Assembly (NCBI RefSeq): GCF_003970925.1
Contig: NZ_RWJF01000001.1
Location: forward strand, 1,854,501-1,918,500
Reading direction: 5' to 3'
DNA length: 64,000 nt
Source of the DNA: Sphingomonas ginkgonis
GTDB lineage: Bacteria > Pseudomonadota > Alphaproteobacteria > Sphingomonadales > Sphingomonadaceae
Made by a program: the position numbers and the translations under genes. Numbering within the stretch: position 1 is the first letter of the stretch; every line of letters begins with the position of its first letter. The notes below the pieces were generated by a model. The model made no database searches. It saw only the letters and a program-made list of their open reading frames with translations, and was not told the DNA's origin. Shown one piece after another: positions 16,668-26,981 of the stretch.

Positions 16668-18158
16668 ATGGACGCGGTGATGGTGGTGATCCTGGCGGTG
16701 GGCGCGCTGCTCGCGGGGCTGGCGGCCGGCTGGCTGCTCGCTTCGCGTAGCCTGGGCCCGGTCGGGACCGAGCGCGACCAGCTGCGCGAGCGGGCGGGCG
16801 CAGCGGAGCGGGAGCTGGCGGTCGCCGGGGAACGGGCGAGCCGGGCCGACGCGCTCGAGCAGTCGCTGCGCGCCATCACCGGGGAGCGCGACCAGGCGCA
16901 GCAGGAGCTGGCCGCGGCGACCGAGCGCAGCGCGCAGGCCGAGCAGCTCAGGACCCTGCTCAACGAGGTCACTCGGGAGCGCGACGCGGCGCATGGCGAA
17001 CTGCGGGCGCTGCGGGCTGCCGACGAGGAGCGCGTGAAGGCGCACCAGTCGCAGATGGACGAACTGAAGGCCGCGCGCGAGGCGATGACGGCGCATTTCT
17101 CGGAGATCGGCGGCAAGCTCCTGACCGAGGCCCAGAAGCAGTTCCTCGAGCGTGCCGACCAGCGCTTCCGCCAGTCGGAGGAGCATAGCGGGCAGAACCT
17201 CAAGGCGCTGCTCCGCCCGGTCCACGACCGGCTGGAGAAATATGAGCAGGCGGTTGGCCGGGTCGAGGAGGATCGCAAGAAGGAGTTCAACACGCTCGCC
17301 GGGCAGATCGAGGCGATGCGGAGCGGGACCGAGCGGGTCTCGGCGGAGGCGGCCAAGCTGGTCAACGCACTGCGCAACGCCCCCAAGGCGCGCGGGCGCT
17401 GGGGCGAGCAGCAGCTCCGCAACGTGCTGGAGAGCTGCGGCCTGTCCGAGCATTGCGACTTCGCGACCGAGGTCAGCGTCACCGGGTCGGAGGGCGAGCG
17501 GCTGCGGCCCGACGCGGTGGTGCGGGTGCCGGGCGGGCAGAGCCTGGTGATCGACGCCAAGGTCTCGCTCAACGCCTACCAGGACGCGTTCGGCGCGGTC
17601 GACGAGGCGGAGCGCGGGCTGCACCTCGCGGCGCATGCGGCGGCGATCAAGGCGCACGTCAACACGCTCGGCAACAAGGCCTACTGGAACCAGTTCGCCG
17701 ACGCGCCCGACTATGTGGTGATGTTCATCCCCGGCGAGCATTTCCTCTCTGCGGCGCTGGAGCAGGACCACAAGCTGTGGGATTTCGCGTTCGAGCGGCG
17801 GGTGCTGCTGGCGACCCCGACCAACCTCATCGCCATCGCTCGGACGGTCGCGGCGGTGTGGCGGCAGGAGAAGCTGGCCAAGGAGGCGCGGCAAATCGGG
17901 GAACTGGGCAAGGAGCTGTACGAGCGGCTCGCCAAAGCCTCCACCGATCTTCGCAAGGTCGGCACCGGGCTGACGAGCGCGGTCAACAATTACAACAGCT
18001 TCGTTGCGTCGTTTGAGAGCCGCTCGCTGGTTTCCGCGCGCAAGTTCCGCGACCTCAACATCGACACCGGCGGGCGCGAGATCGAGCCGATGAGCCCGGT
18101 CGAGGCGCTCCCCCGCTACGGCAGCGAGGACGAGCTTCCGCAGATCGCGGCGGAATAG
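16668..18158 (+). CDS. rmuC: DNA recombination protein RmuC
   Basis: 496 aa. N-terminal transmembrane segment (VMVVILAVGALLAGLAAGW), then a long heptad-rich coiled coil (about 35-190, rich in Glu/Arg/Ala), then the conserved RmuC nuclease-like domain with GRWGEQQLRNVLE, VIDAKVSLNAY and MFIPGEHFLSAAL. RmuC is thought to limit recombination between inverted repeats; biochemical details are limited. The ATG at 16668 is used; a TTG-led extension of six codons is possible. Divergent from the copper protein. Confidence 0.93.
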   Translation: MDAVMVVILAVGALLAGLAAGWLLASRSLGPVGTERDQLRERAGAAERELAVAGERASRADALEQSLRAITGERDQAQQELAAATERSAQAEQLRTLLNEVTRERDAAHGELRALRAADEERVKAHQSQMDELKAAREAMTAHFSEIGGKLLTEAQKQFLERADQRFRQSEEHSGQNLKALLRPVHDRLEKYEQAVGRVEEDRKKEFNTLAGQIEAMRSGTERVSAEAAKLVNALRNAPKARGRWGEQQLRNVLESCGLSEHCDFATEVSVTGSEGERLRPDAVVRVPGGQSLVIDAKVSLNAYQDAFGAVDEAERGLHLAAHAAAIKAHVNTLGNKAYWNQFADAPDYVVMFIPGEHFLSAALEQDHKLWDFAFERRVLLATPTNLIAIARTVAAVWRQEKLAKEARQIGELGKELYERLAKASTDLRKVGTGLTSAVNNYNSFVASFESRSLVSARKFRDLNIDTGGREIEPMSPVEALPRYGSEDELPQIAAE

Positions 18159-18173
18159 CGCCAGCCGCTCGGC

Positions 18174-18950
18174 TCAGTAGATGCGCCGCAGCGCCATCGT
18201 GCCTCCGGCGCCGGTCAGCGTCCCGCGCTCGTTCTCGAGCAGCTGGACCGCGAAGGGCCGGGCAAGGATGCCGCTCCCGCTCGTCTCGAAGCTCATGTCC
18301 GGGCAGGCCTTGCGGGTCGCGGCGAGCGGCTGGGCGACGCTGACGTTCCAGCCGTTCGCGGTGTAGCGCGACGACAGCCGGTTGCAGCCGAGCAGGCCGG
18401 TGAAGCGCCCCTTGGCATCGAAGCTCAGCGTGTAGAGATCCTCGGCGCGCGGCTGGCGCTTGCCGCGCCGCCGGCCGTCCTCGTCGACGCCCGCCATCCC
18501 GGCGCGCTGCCGCCGCGCCGCCGGCGTGTCGCGGCCGTTCACCGCCAGCACCTGCCAGCTGGTCCCGACGATCGAGCGCGGGGTCGCGAAGACGCCGCCG
18601 CAGCCGCGATAGGGCTTGCCGCCGTCGACGCTGACCTCGACCGTGTCGCCGTAGGTCTCGTCGCTCATCCCGTTGCTGCAGTCGGTGTGGGTGACGCTGA
18701 TCGCCAGCCGCCCGCTGCGATAGCTCTCCCCGTTGCTGCTGATCGCCGAGCTGGGGGTCGCCTCGCTGATGCTCGTCCCGGTGCCGCGGTCGGTGAAGAC
18801 CAGCCGGGCGGGATCGATCGTCAGCGTCCAGAACGGCTCGGTCCCGCTGGCTCGGTACTGGTAGTTGCTCGGCGGCGGCGCGGGCCGGGCGAGCGCCGCG
18901 GCGGCGGCCAGCAGCAGGGCGGGGGCGATCAGGGTGGAAGTCCTCGGCAT
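18174..18950 (-). CDS. Exported META-domain (HslJ-like) protein
   Basis: 258 aa from ATG 18950. N-terminal signal peptide (STLIAPALLLAAAAALARPA). The first half contains DRGTGTSISEATPSSA and GMSDETYGDTVEVSVDGGKP followed by RGCGG, resembling COG3650-type envelope proteins. The second half is a META domain: SWQVLAVNG...YTLSFDAKGRFTGLLGCNR...LAATRKACPD...LRRIY. A low-complexity basic insert (GRRRGKRQPR) joins the two. The META family is linked to heat-shock and novobiocin resistance in E. coli HslJ. It follows a small lipoprotein gene by 2 bp and shares its first domain. Confidence 0.75.
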   Translation of the reverse strand: MPRTSTLIAPALLLAAAAALARPAPPPSNYQYRASGTEPFWTLTIDPARLVFTDRGTGTSISEATPSSAISSNGESYRSGRLAISVTHTDCSNGMSDETYGDTVEVSVDGGKPYRGCGGVFATPRSIVGTSWQVLAVNGRDTPAARRQRAGMAGVDEDGRRRGKRQPRAEDLYTLSFDAKGRFTGLLGCNRLSSRYTANGWNVSVAQPLAATRKACPDMSFETSGSGILARPFAVQLLENERGTLTGAGGTMALRRIY

Positions 18951-18952
18951 GA

Positions 18953-19300
18953 CTAGCGTCCTCCGCAGCCGTCGAACCGCCGGCCGTCGACCGTCAGCTG
19001 GACCTTGTCGGGATAGGCGGCCCCGCTCGTCGCGTCGATACAGCGGGCATGAACGATGTTGAGATCCATCCGCGGCGTCCGGTAGATCTCGCCGGCGAAG
19101 CCGATGATCGGCCGCGGCGTCGGCTGGGCGAGGCGGGTGCCGTCGGGGCCGGTGAAGACCATGGTCCGGCCGATCGCCAGGCTCCAGCCCGCGCCCGCCG
19201 CCCGGTACGCGGCGGCCGGCTCCGGCGTCACCGGTGCCGCGCCGCTCGTCGCGCATCCGGCGAGCGAGGCGGCGGCCAGGAGCAGGGCGGCGGTCTTCAC
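18953..19300 (-). CDS. Small lipoprotein related to the adjacent META protein's first domain
   Basis: 115 aa. Signal peptide ends in lipobox LAGC (MKTAALLLAAASLAGCATSG), predicting a lipid-anchored envelope protein. The mature part contains WSLAIGRTMVFTGPDGTRL and CIDATSGAAYPDKVQLTVDG then RRFDGCGG, parallel to the downstream protein's C...GMSDETYGDTVEVSVDGG...RGCGG region. The GTG at 19300 is chosen, as AAGGAG lies 9 nt before it; the TTG at 19309 lacks room for an RBS. Likely co-transcribed with the META gene. Confidence 0.7.
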   Translation of the reverse strand: MKTAALLLAAASLAGCATSGAAPVTPEPAAAYRAAGAGWSLAIGRTMVFTGPDGTRLAQPTPRPIIGFAGEIYRTPRMDLNIVHARCIDATSGAAYPDKVQLTVDGRRFDGCGGR

Positions 19301-19334
19301 GTCGGGCAACTCCTTCGGTCGTTCGCCAGCCCGT

Positions 19335-20135
19335 CTAGCGTCGCCAGCTTGCTCGCACCTGAAAGGCCATCACGGCAGCCGCGACGGCGGCGTTGAGGCT
19401 GTCCGCGCGGCCCAGCATGGGCATCTTCACCAGCAGGTCGCACCGGGCCTCGTAATCGGCGGGAAGGCCCTGCTGCTCGTTGCCGACGAGGATGAAGCAG
19501 GGCTCGGCATAGCGCGCGTCGAGATAATCGGTGTCGGTGCGCAGACTGGTCCCGACCAGCTGCCCGGGGCCGCCGCGAAGCCAGGCGAGGAACTCGTCCC
19601 AGCGCGCCGCCGCGATGCCCTGCGTAAACACCGCCCCCATCGAGGCGCGGACCGCCTCGACGCTGAACGGGTCGGCGCAGTCGTCGACCAGGATCAGCCC
19701 GCCCGCGCCGACCGCGTCCCCGGTACGCAGGATGGTGCCGATGTTGCCGGGATCGCGCAGCGCCTGGGCGACCAGCCACAGCGGCGCGGCGGCGCGGTCG
19801 AGCTGCTCGAGCGCGGTGTCCGACTGGCGATAGGCGCCGATCAGCATCTGCGGATTGTCCTTGCCGCTCATCTTGGCGAGCAGCTCGGACGGCACCTCGA
19901 GCGCGTCGCCGCCCGCGCGCTCGGTGGCGTCGATGATCTCGGTGGCGAGGGGGTGGACCCCGTGCTCGGACGAGAAGGCGATGAGCTCGGGCAGCCGGCC
20001 GCTGTCGCGCGCCTCGGCGATGATTCGGAGGCCCTCTGCGAGGAACAGGCCCTCGGTCCGGCGCGCCTTCTTGTCGCGCAAAGAGCGGAGCCGCTTGACG
20101 GTCTCGTTGGAGAAGGAGGTGATCAGGCGCGGCAT
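19335..20135 (-). CDS. SpoU-family 2'-O-ribose RNA methyltransferase (RlmB/TrmH-like)
   Basis: 266 aa SPOUT-class, SAM-dependent methyltransferase. An N-terminal substrate-binding domain (KKARRTEGLFLAEGLRII) precedes the three SpoU motifs: ALRDPGNIGTILRTGDAVGA (motif 1), LVGNEQQGLP (motif 2) and SLNAAVAAAVMAFQ (motif 3). It modifies rRNA or tRNA; which site cannot be told. Start at ATG 20135; an ATG 18 codons upstream is possible but unconserved in character. Confidence 0.88.
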   Translation of the reverse strand: MPRLITSFSNETVKRLRSLRDKKARRTEGLFLAEGLRIIAEARDSGRLPELIAFSSEHGVHPLATEIIDATERAGGDALEVPSELLAKMSGKDNPQMLIGAYRQSDTALEQLDRAAAPLWLVAQALRDPGNIGTILRTGDAVGAGGLILVDDCADPFSVEAVRASMGAVFTQGIAAARWDEFLAWLRGGPGQLVGTSLRTDTDYLDARYAEPCFILVGNEQQGLPADYEARCDLLVKMPMLGRADSLNAAVAAAVMAFQVRASWRR

Positions 20136-20204
20136 GGGCTCGTCAATGCGGGCAGGGGAGCGTCGGCGCAATCCGGGGACCGGCGCCATGGTCGCGGCAG
20201 CGGC

Positions 20205-20474
20205 TCAGTCCTCGCCGAACCGGCCCTCGACCAGCTCGACCAGCTGGCGGAGCGAGTCCTCCGCCCCGTCGCCCTCGGTGCGGATCTCGATCGAGTCGCC
20301 GATCGCGGCGCCGAGCATCATCAGCCCCATGATCGAGGTGCCGACCACGCTGTGCCCGTCCTTGGCGACGTGGATCTGGGCGGGAAGCTGGCTCGCCAGC
20401 GTCACGAACTTGGCCGACGCCCGCGCGTGGAGACCGCGGCGGTTGCGGATCTCGACCGTCTGCGAGCAGGTCAA
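20205..20474 (-). CDS. ptsH: HPr family phosphocarrier protein
   Basis: 89 aa. Carries phosphate between EI and EIIA of the PTS. The active-site His16 lies in GLHARAS and the regulatory Ser47 in VVGTSIMGLMML, the target of the HPr kinase encoded nearby. It starts at TTG 20474, overlapping the EIIA stop as TTGA, so its translation depends on EIIA. Alphaproteobacterial PTS of this type is thought regulatory, not sugar-transporting; no EIIB or EIIC is seen. Confidence 0.9.
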   Translation of the reverse strand: MTCSQTVEIRNRRGLHARASAKFVTLASQLPAQIHVAKDGHSVVGTSIMGLMMLGAAIGDSIEIRTEGDGAEDSLRQLVELVEGRFGED

Positions 20475-20878
20475 GCGGCGGCCTCGCCGAGGATCTCGCT
20501 GGCGACCGAGATATATTTGCGGCCCGCTTCGCGCGCGGCGGCGACGGCGGCGTGGACGTTCATCGCCTTGCGCGCGCCCTCCAGCCGGATCAGCATCGGC
20601 AGGTTGACCCCGGCGATGACCTCGACCTTGTCGGTCTTCATCAGGCTGATCGCGAGGTTCGACGGGGTGCCGCCGAACAGGTCGGTGAGGATGATGACGC
20701 CGTCGCCCTGGTCGACGTTGGCGACCGCCGCCGCGATGTCGGCCCGGCGCGCTTCCATGTCGTCCTCGGGACCGATGCAGATGCCCTCGATCGCATCCTG
20801 CGGACCGACCACATGCTCCATCGCCGTGATGAACTCGGCGGCGAGACGGCCGTGAGTCACCAGAACCAATCCGATCAT
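20471..20878 (-). CDS. PTS EIIA component, mannose-type (regulatory)
   Basis: 135 aa. Mannose-family EIIA with phosphorylated His9 in VLVTHGRLAAEF and the conserved ILTDLFGGTPSNLA motif. It receives phosphate from HPr. Lacking EIIB/C partners here, it is probably a regulatory acceptor that reports PEP/pyruvate status to the surrounding ChvIG and HprK system. Its start lies 6 bp past the rapZ stop. Confidence 0.92.
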   Translation of the reverse strand: MIGLVLVTHGRLAAEFITAMEHVVGPQDAIEGICIGPEDDMEARRADIAAAVANVDQGDGVIILTDLFGGTPSNLAISLMKTDKVEVIAGVNLPMLIRLEGARKAMNVHAAVAAAREAGRKYISVASEILGEAAA

Positions 20879-20884
20879 TCAAAC

Positions 20885-21814
20885 TTACTCGCTAGTATTC
20901 GTGTCCGAGGCTGCCGGGCCCGCCGAGGGATCTTCGATGCTGTCGCTGGGGGTCAGGGAGAGATCACGGTGGCGGATATTCGGCGAAAAGCCTTTCTTAC
21001 GCAACCTTGACGCCATTTCCTCCGCCGCCGCGACCGACCGATGTCTCCCTCCGGTACAGCCGAAAGCGACCGCAATATAGGTCTTCCCGGCCGCGAAATA
21101 GCGCGGGATGAGGTCGGTGAGGAGGGCCTCGATGCTGTCGAGGGTCGGCTCCCAGCCCGGCTGCGCCGCCACGAACTCCTGCACCGGCGGATCGCGCCCG
21201 GTGAGGGGCCGGAGCGAGTCGACCCAGTGCGGATTTGGGCAGAAGCGCATGTCGAAGACGAGGTCGGCGGTGCGGCTGATCCCGCGCGCGAAGCCGAAGC
21301 TGCCGACCGTGACCACCGGCTGGTTGCGGTCCTCGCCGTAGCGGCGGCGAAGCTCGTCGCGCAGGTCCATCGGCGTGAGGTCGGTGGTGTCGATGATCGA
21401 TTCGGCCGCGGTGCGCAGTCCCGCGGTCAGGTCGCGCTCGCGCGCCACCCCGTCCTCGGCGGGCCGGTCGAGCGCCAGCGGGTGGCGGCGGCGGGTCTCG
21501 TCGTAGCGGCGGATGAGCTCGGCGCCGGCCGAGTCGAGGAACAGGATCTCGGGCCTGACGCTGTCGAAGCCGCGGACCATCGCCAGCAGCGCCTCGGCAT
21601 CGAAGCCGCGGCTGCGGGCGTCGATCCCCACCGCCATGTGGATCCCGCCATGGCCGGCGACCTCGGCGACGAACGCCGGCAGCAGCGCGAGCGGGAGATT
21701 ATCGACGCACTCCCAGCGAAGGTCCTCGAGCGCGGCCAGCACGGTGGACTTGCCGGCGCCGGACATGCCGGTGACGATGAGCAGGCGCGGCAGGTCGGAC
21801 CGCGCCGCCGGCAT
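20885..21814 (-). CDS. rapZ: RNase adapter protein RapZ
   Basis: 309 aa. P-loop GMSGAGKST near the N-terminus and the C-terminal RNA/metabolite-binding domain with VAFGCTGGRHRSVAAAE. In E. coli RapZ presents GlmZ sRNA to RNase E; in alphaproteobacteria the function may differ, though linkage with hprK and PTS genes is common. Start codon shares a base with the hprK stop (TGATG). An acidic/Ser tail of about 20 residues follows the conserved domain. Confidence 0.93.
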   Translation of the reverse strand: MPAARSDLPRLLIVTGMSGAGKSTVLAALEDLRWECVDNLPLALLPAFVAEVAGHGGIHMAVGIDARSRGFDAEALLAMVRGFDSVRPEILFLDSAGAELIRRYDETRRRHPLALDRPAEDGVARERDLTAGLRTAAESIIDTTDLTPMDLRDELRRRYGEDRNQPVVTVGSFGFARGISRTADLVFDMRFCPNPHWVDSLRPLTGRDPPVQEFVAAQPGWEPTLDSIEALLTDLIPRYFAAGKTYIAVAFGCTGGRHRSVAAAEEMASRLRKKGFSPNIRHRDLSLTPSDSIEDPSAGPAASDTNTSE

Positions 21815-22266
21815 CAGAAGCGAAGCCCGAACTGGTCGAGCGCGAGCGACACCTTGGACGGCGCCGAGGCAGTCATCGCGTCGACGCTGATCAGCGGTAC
21901 GCTGCTCCCCAGGATGATGCGCGAGCGGCTGTCGTCGGGCAGGCGCTGGATCTCGCTGGTGAGCTCGACCAGCAGCGCCACGGGCACGTCGTCGACGACC
22001 GGCATCGCGACGATCCCGATCCCGCGGATCTCCAGCTTGCCGCGGATGGTGGCCGGCGCGGTCGCCACCAGCGTGCCGTTGAGCTTCTTGACGATCGTCT
22101 GGTCGTCGCTGACCAGGGTGAAGCCGCGGTCGATCAGGCGCAGCGCGAGGTCCGACTTGCCGGACCCCGACAGGCCGCTGATCAGCACGGCGCGGCCGTC
22201 GATCGCCACCGCGCTCGCGTGCAGGGTTTCCGACGAGAGCCGGCTGGCGGTACCGCCGCCGTTCAC
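21814..22266 (-). CDS. hprK: HPr kinase/phosphorylase (short alphaproteobacterial form)
   Basis: 150 aa, only the catalytic domain: Walker A ISGLSGSGKSDLALRLID, then VSDDQT and IRGIGIV motifs of HprK. The N-terminal domain of Firmicute HprK is absent, as usual in alphaproteobacteria. It phosphorylates HPr on the regulatory Ser. GTG start at 22266 overlaps the chvG stop by 4 bp, giving one coupled signalling unit chvI-chvG-hprK-rapZ-EIIA-HPr. Confidence 0.93.
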   Translation of the reverse strand: MNGGGTASRLSSETLHASAVAIDGRAVLISGLSGSGKSDLALRLIDRGFTLVSDDQTIVKKLNGTLVATAPATIRGKLEIRGIGIVAMPVVDDVPVALLVELTSEIQRLPDDSRSRIILGSSVPLISVDAMTASAPSKVSLALDQFGLRF

Positions 22267-23864
22267 GACCGGGCCTCCGCCGCCGGCAGGCGGATGATGA
22301 AGCGGGCGCCCGATGGCGCGTCGTCGCGGTCTGCCACACTGATCTCCCCGTCATGGCCCTCGACGATCGCGCGGGCGATCGCAAGGCCGAGCCCCGAATG
22401 CCGGCCGAACTCGTCGGCCTCGGGCCGTACTGAATGAAATCGGTTAAAGATGGCTTCTCGCGAGGCGGGCGGAACGCCCGGTCCCTCGTCGTCGATCCGC
22501 ACCCGCACGTCTGCGCCAACCCGGGCGGCGGCGATCTCGACCAACCCCCCGGGCGGGGAGAAGCTGATCGCATTGTCGATGAGATTGTCGATCGCCCGGC
22601 TCAGCCGGTTGGGCTCGCCGAGGACGATCGTCGAGTTCTTCCGCGGCCGGGCAAAGGCGAGCCGGACGTCGCCCTTCATCCGCCGTTGGTCCCAGCTTCG
22701 GCACAGCTGCTCGATCAGCTCTCCGAGATCGACCGGGATGAAGCGGGCGCGGGCGAGCTCGGCGTCGGTCCGGGCCGCTTCGCCGATGTCGCCGACCAGC
22801 CGGTCGAGCCGCAGCACGTCCTGGCGGATGACGTCGAGCAGCTGCCGGCGGAGCGCCGGATCCTCGATCCGCTCGAGCCCGTCCACCGCGCTGCGCAGCG
22901 AGGCGAGGGGGTTCTTGAGCTCGTGGGTGACGTCGGCCGCGAACGCCTCGATATTGTCGAGCCGGTGCTGCAGCGTCCGGGTCATGTCGGCCAGCGCGCG
23001 GGCCAGCGTGCCGATCTCGTCGTGCCGCGCGGGCAGCAGCGGGACCCGCACCTCGCGGGCGCGGCCGAGCCGCACCCGGTGCGCGGCGATGGCGAGGCGG
23101 CGCAGCGGCCGGACGATGGTGCGCGCAAGGAAGATCGAGAGCAGGACCGACAAGAGGCTGATCAGGACCAGCGCGATGCCCAGCCGCGAGCGCTGCAGGC
23201 GGACGGTCCGGGTGATGTCGCGGTCATTGTCGGTCGACAGCAGCGCGCCGCCGCCGGGGATCGGCATCGCCGCGGAGAGGACCGGGGTCGCGTCGGGGGC
23301 CAGCCGGATCCGGCTCACCGAAGTGCCGCCGGCTCTGGCCTCCGCAATCTCGGGCCAGCCCTCGGCCCGGTCGTCGGCGGCCTCGACGAAGTCGGGCAGC
23401 CCCGGGTAGCCGACCAGCCGGTTGAAGCCGCGGTCGAGCGCGCGCGCCGCGGTCTTGTCCCAGCCCTGCAGCTTGGGATCGCGCAGGACGTAGGTCGGCG
23501 GCCCGTAGCGCCAGCTGTCGATGAGGAGCCGCCCGTCCGGTGCGAAGATGCGGAACCGGCTCCCGGTCTGGTCGCCGAGCGCGTGGAGCCAGGGCCCGAC
23601 CCGCGCCTGCGGCAGCTCCGCGAGGCCCGCGCTGACCAGCTGCACCTCGTCCCGCGCCGTCCGCTGGCGCTCGCTGACAATCTGGTTGCGGAACGCGTCG
23701 AGGTAGAAGATAGAGAGCAGGAAGAGCGCGACGGTCAGGATGTTGACCGCCAGGATCCTGTAGGTGAGCGTCAGGCGCCCGGCGAAGTGCGGGGCCGGCG
23801 GCTCCTCCTCCGCTTCCGGCAACAGGGCCGGCCCGGGCTCACTCCTCGCCAAAGCGGTAGCCAA
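22263..23864 (-). CDS. chvG: Two-component sensor histidine kinase ChvG (ExoS-like)
   Basis: 533 aa inner-membrane kinase. TM1 about 35-55, periplasmic sensor domain about 56-227, TM2 about 228-248, then HAMP, the HisKA H-box with His314 in [13 protein letters not shown], and an HATPase domain with N (DNLIDNAI), G1 (DDEGPGV) and G2 ([12 protein letters not shown]) boxes. In rhizobia ChvG responds to acid and envelope change. The start is not certain: the first in-frame codon (TTG 23864) overlaps chvI by 26 bp, and another TTG a few codons on is possible; no ATG fits. Confidence 0.92.
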   Translation of the reverse strand: MATALARSEPGPALLPEAEEEPPAPHFAGRLTLTYRILAVNILTVALFLLSIFYLDAFRNQIVSERQRTARDEVQLVSAGLAELPQARVGPWLHALGDQTGSRFRIFAPDGRLLIDSWRYGPPTYVLRDPKLQGWDKTAARALDRGFNRLVGYPGLPDFVEAADDRAEGWPEIAEARAGGTSVSRIRLAPDATPVLSAAMPIPGGGALLSTDNDRDITRTVRLQRSRLGIALVLISLLSVLLSIFLARTIVRPLRRLAIAAHRVRLGRAREVRVPLLPARHDEIGTLARALADMTRTLQHRLDNIEAFAADVTHELKNPLASLRSAVDGLERIEDPALRRQLLDVIRQDVLRLDRLVGDIGEAARTDAELARARFIPVDLGELIEQLCRSWDQRRMKGDVRLAFARPRKNSTIVLGEPNRLSRAIDNLIDNAISFSPPGGLVEIAAARVGADVRVRIDDEGPGVPPASREAIFNRFHSVRPEADEFGRHSGLGLAIARAIVEGHDGEISVADRDDAPSGARFIIRLPAAEARS

Positions 23865-24564
23865 CCCCGTAGAGCGTATCGATCGCGTTGAAGCTGGGGT
23901 CGGCGCCGCGGAACTTGCGGCGGATCCGCTTGATGTGGCTGTCGATGGTGCGATCGTCGACGAACACGTCCTCCTGGTAGGCGGCGTCGAGCAGCTGGTT
24001 GCGGTTCTTGACCACCCCGGGACGCTGCGCGAGCGCCTCGAGGATCATGAACTCGGTGACGGTCAGCGAGACCTCGCGCCCGTCCCACAGGACGCGGTGT
24101 CGCGCCGGGTCCATCGCCAGCCGCCCGCGGACGATCTGCGGCACTTCCGGCTCGGTCCCGCCGTCGGCGGCCTCGCCGCCGGCCGACAGCTCGGCGCGGC
24201 GAAGGATCGCGCGGATCCGGGCGATCAGCAGGCGCTGGCTGAACGGCTTGGCGATATAGTCGTCCGCGCCCATCGCCAGCCCGAGCGCCTCGTCCAGCTC
24301 GTCGTCCTTGCTGGTGAGAAAGATGACCGGCATCGCCCCGGCTCGGCCGCCGCCCTCGCGCAGCCGGCGCAGCAGTTCCATCCCGTCCATCGCCGGCATC
24401 TTGATGTCGAACACGCCGAGGTCCGGCACATTGTCGCGGATCGCCTTCAGCGCGGTCGCCGCGTCGGTGTAGACCCGGGTCACGAACCCCTCGGCCTGGA
24501 GCCCGATCGAGACGGAGGTCAGGATGTTGCGGTCGTCATCGACCAGCGCGATCACCTGGCTCAT
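23839..24564 (-). CDS. chvI: Two-component response regulator ChvI (OmpR family)
   Basis: 241 aa. Receiver domain with Asp53 in VFDIKMP and Lys in YIAKPFS, then a winged-helix DNA-binding domain with [20 protein letters not shown] and [13 protein letters not shown]. Partner of ChvG; in Rhizobiales ChvI controls exopolysaccharide, acid response and central metabolism. It is divergent from pckA with 185 bp between them, which hold a palindrome that could be a shared operator. Confidence 0.95.
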   Translation of the reverse strand: MSQVIALVDDDRNILTSVSIGLQAEGFVTRVYTDAATALKAIRDNVPDLGVFDIKMPAMDGMELLRRLREGGGRAGAMPVIFLTSKDDELDEALGLAMGADDYIAKPFSQRLLIARIRAILRRAELSAGGEAADGGTEPEVPQIVRGRLAMDPARHRVLWDGREVSLTVTEFMILEALAQRPGVVKNRNQLLDAAYQEDVFVDDRTIDSHIKRIRRKFRGADPSFNAIDTLYGVGYRFGEE

Positions 24565-24681
24565 GGCGAAAGGTTCCCGGCCGCGCGCGTCATCCTTCCG
24601 GTCGTCTAGCGGTGGGACGGGGGCCAGACAAGCAAGGCCGCCGCTTTGCCACGCGGGAACTAAGTTGATAGAGGAGCGCTA

Positions 24682-24695
24682 CGCATACGTATGCG
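24682..24695. promoter_or_regulatory. 14-bp perfect palindrome between chvI and pckA
   Basis: CGCATAC/GTATGCG at 24682-24695 is a perfect AT-containing palindrome in a GC-rich spacer between two divergent genes. It is 55 bp upstream of the pckA start and about 118 bp from chvI, a plausible operator position. ChvI sites are not known to me as this sequence, so the binding protein is unknown. Confidence 0.4.
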
Positions 24696-24749
24696 GCGTC
24701 GGACCGAGCTGTCCGTGCGCCCTTTTATCTTAGCGGGAGGGTTTCCAAC

Positions 24750-26363
<1,614 letters not shown>

Positions 26364-26393
26364 GGCCTTCCACAAGACGGTCGAGCAATGATG

Positions 26394-26427
26394 CCGCGCG
26401 CCGGGACCATGATGGTTCCGGGCGCGG
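26394..26427 (+). terminator. Hairpin after pckA
   Basis: Near-perfect inverted repeat CCGCGCGCCGGGACC / GGTTCCGGGCGCGG with a short loop, 31 bp past the pckA stop. It lacks a U-tract, so termination may be weak or Rho-assisted. Confidence 0.4.
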
Positions 26428-26478
26428 CTCGCTGCGCCTTGCCGGCGCACCGCTCATTGCTCAACAACGAGGACCGTC

Positions 26479-26928
26479 ATGACCAAGATGCTGACCCCGC
26501 GCCTGTTCGCGGACGATGAAGGCGTCGTCCGGGTCGGCGAGGGGCTGCTCGCCCGCTCGCTCCCGCGCGACGAATGGACCCACGAAGCGCACCTCGCGGC
26601 GACGCTCTACCTGCTGCTGCGGCGCCCCGACCTCGACCTCGATCGCGACCTGGCGGATATTATCCGCCGGTACAACGCGAGCGTCGGGGGCGTGAACAGC
26701 GACACCGAGGGCTATCACGAGACGATCACCCGCGCCTTCCTCCACGGCGTCCGGTTGTTCCTGGCGGAAGCCGACCGCTCGGCGCCGCTTCACCGGCTCG
26801 CCAACGAGCTGCTGCTCTCGCCGATGGGGCGCCGGGACTGGCCGCTGCGCTTCTGGTCGCGCGAGCGCCTGTTCAGCGTCGAGGCGCGCCGGCGGTTCGT
26901 CGCACCCGACCTTCGCACCATGCCCTGA
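26479..26928 (+). CDS. Conserved hypothetical protein
   Basis: 149 aa, soluble, no signal peptide or membrane segment. Recognisable conserved-looking patches are DEWTHEAHLAATLYLL (about 31-46), RRYNASVG and the GYHETITRAFL motif (about 74-84); the paired W-T-H and Y-H-E patterns suggest a possible metal or small-ligand site, but I cannot assign a function. GAGGA stands just upstream of the ATG. It is followed closely by a DUF937 gene that has its own candidate promoter. Confidence 0.7.
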   Translation: MTKMLTPRLFADDEGVVRVGEGLLARSLPRDEWTHEAHLAATLYLLLRRPDLDLDRDLADIIRRYNASVGGVNSDTEGYHETITRAFLHGVRLFLAEADRSAPLHRLANELLLSPMGRRDWPLRFWSRERLFSVEARRRFVAPDLRTMP

Positions 26929-26931
26929 CCC

Positions 26932-26956
26932 GGAACGCCGGCCCGTCACGCTCATT
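26932..26956 (+). promoter_or_regulatory. Weak EcfG-like promoter for the DUF937 gene
   Basis: GGAAC (26932-26936), N16, CATT (26953-26956): one mismatch from GGAAC-N16/17-CGTT, 25 nt upstream of the DUF937 start. Confidence 0.3.
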
Positions 26957-26981
26957 GAACGGGCAAAACGGGAGACGAACC

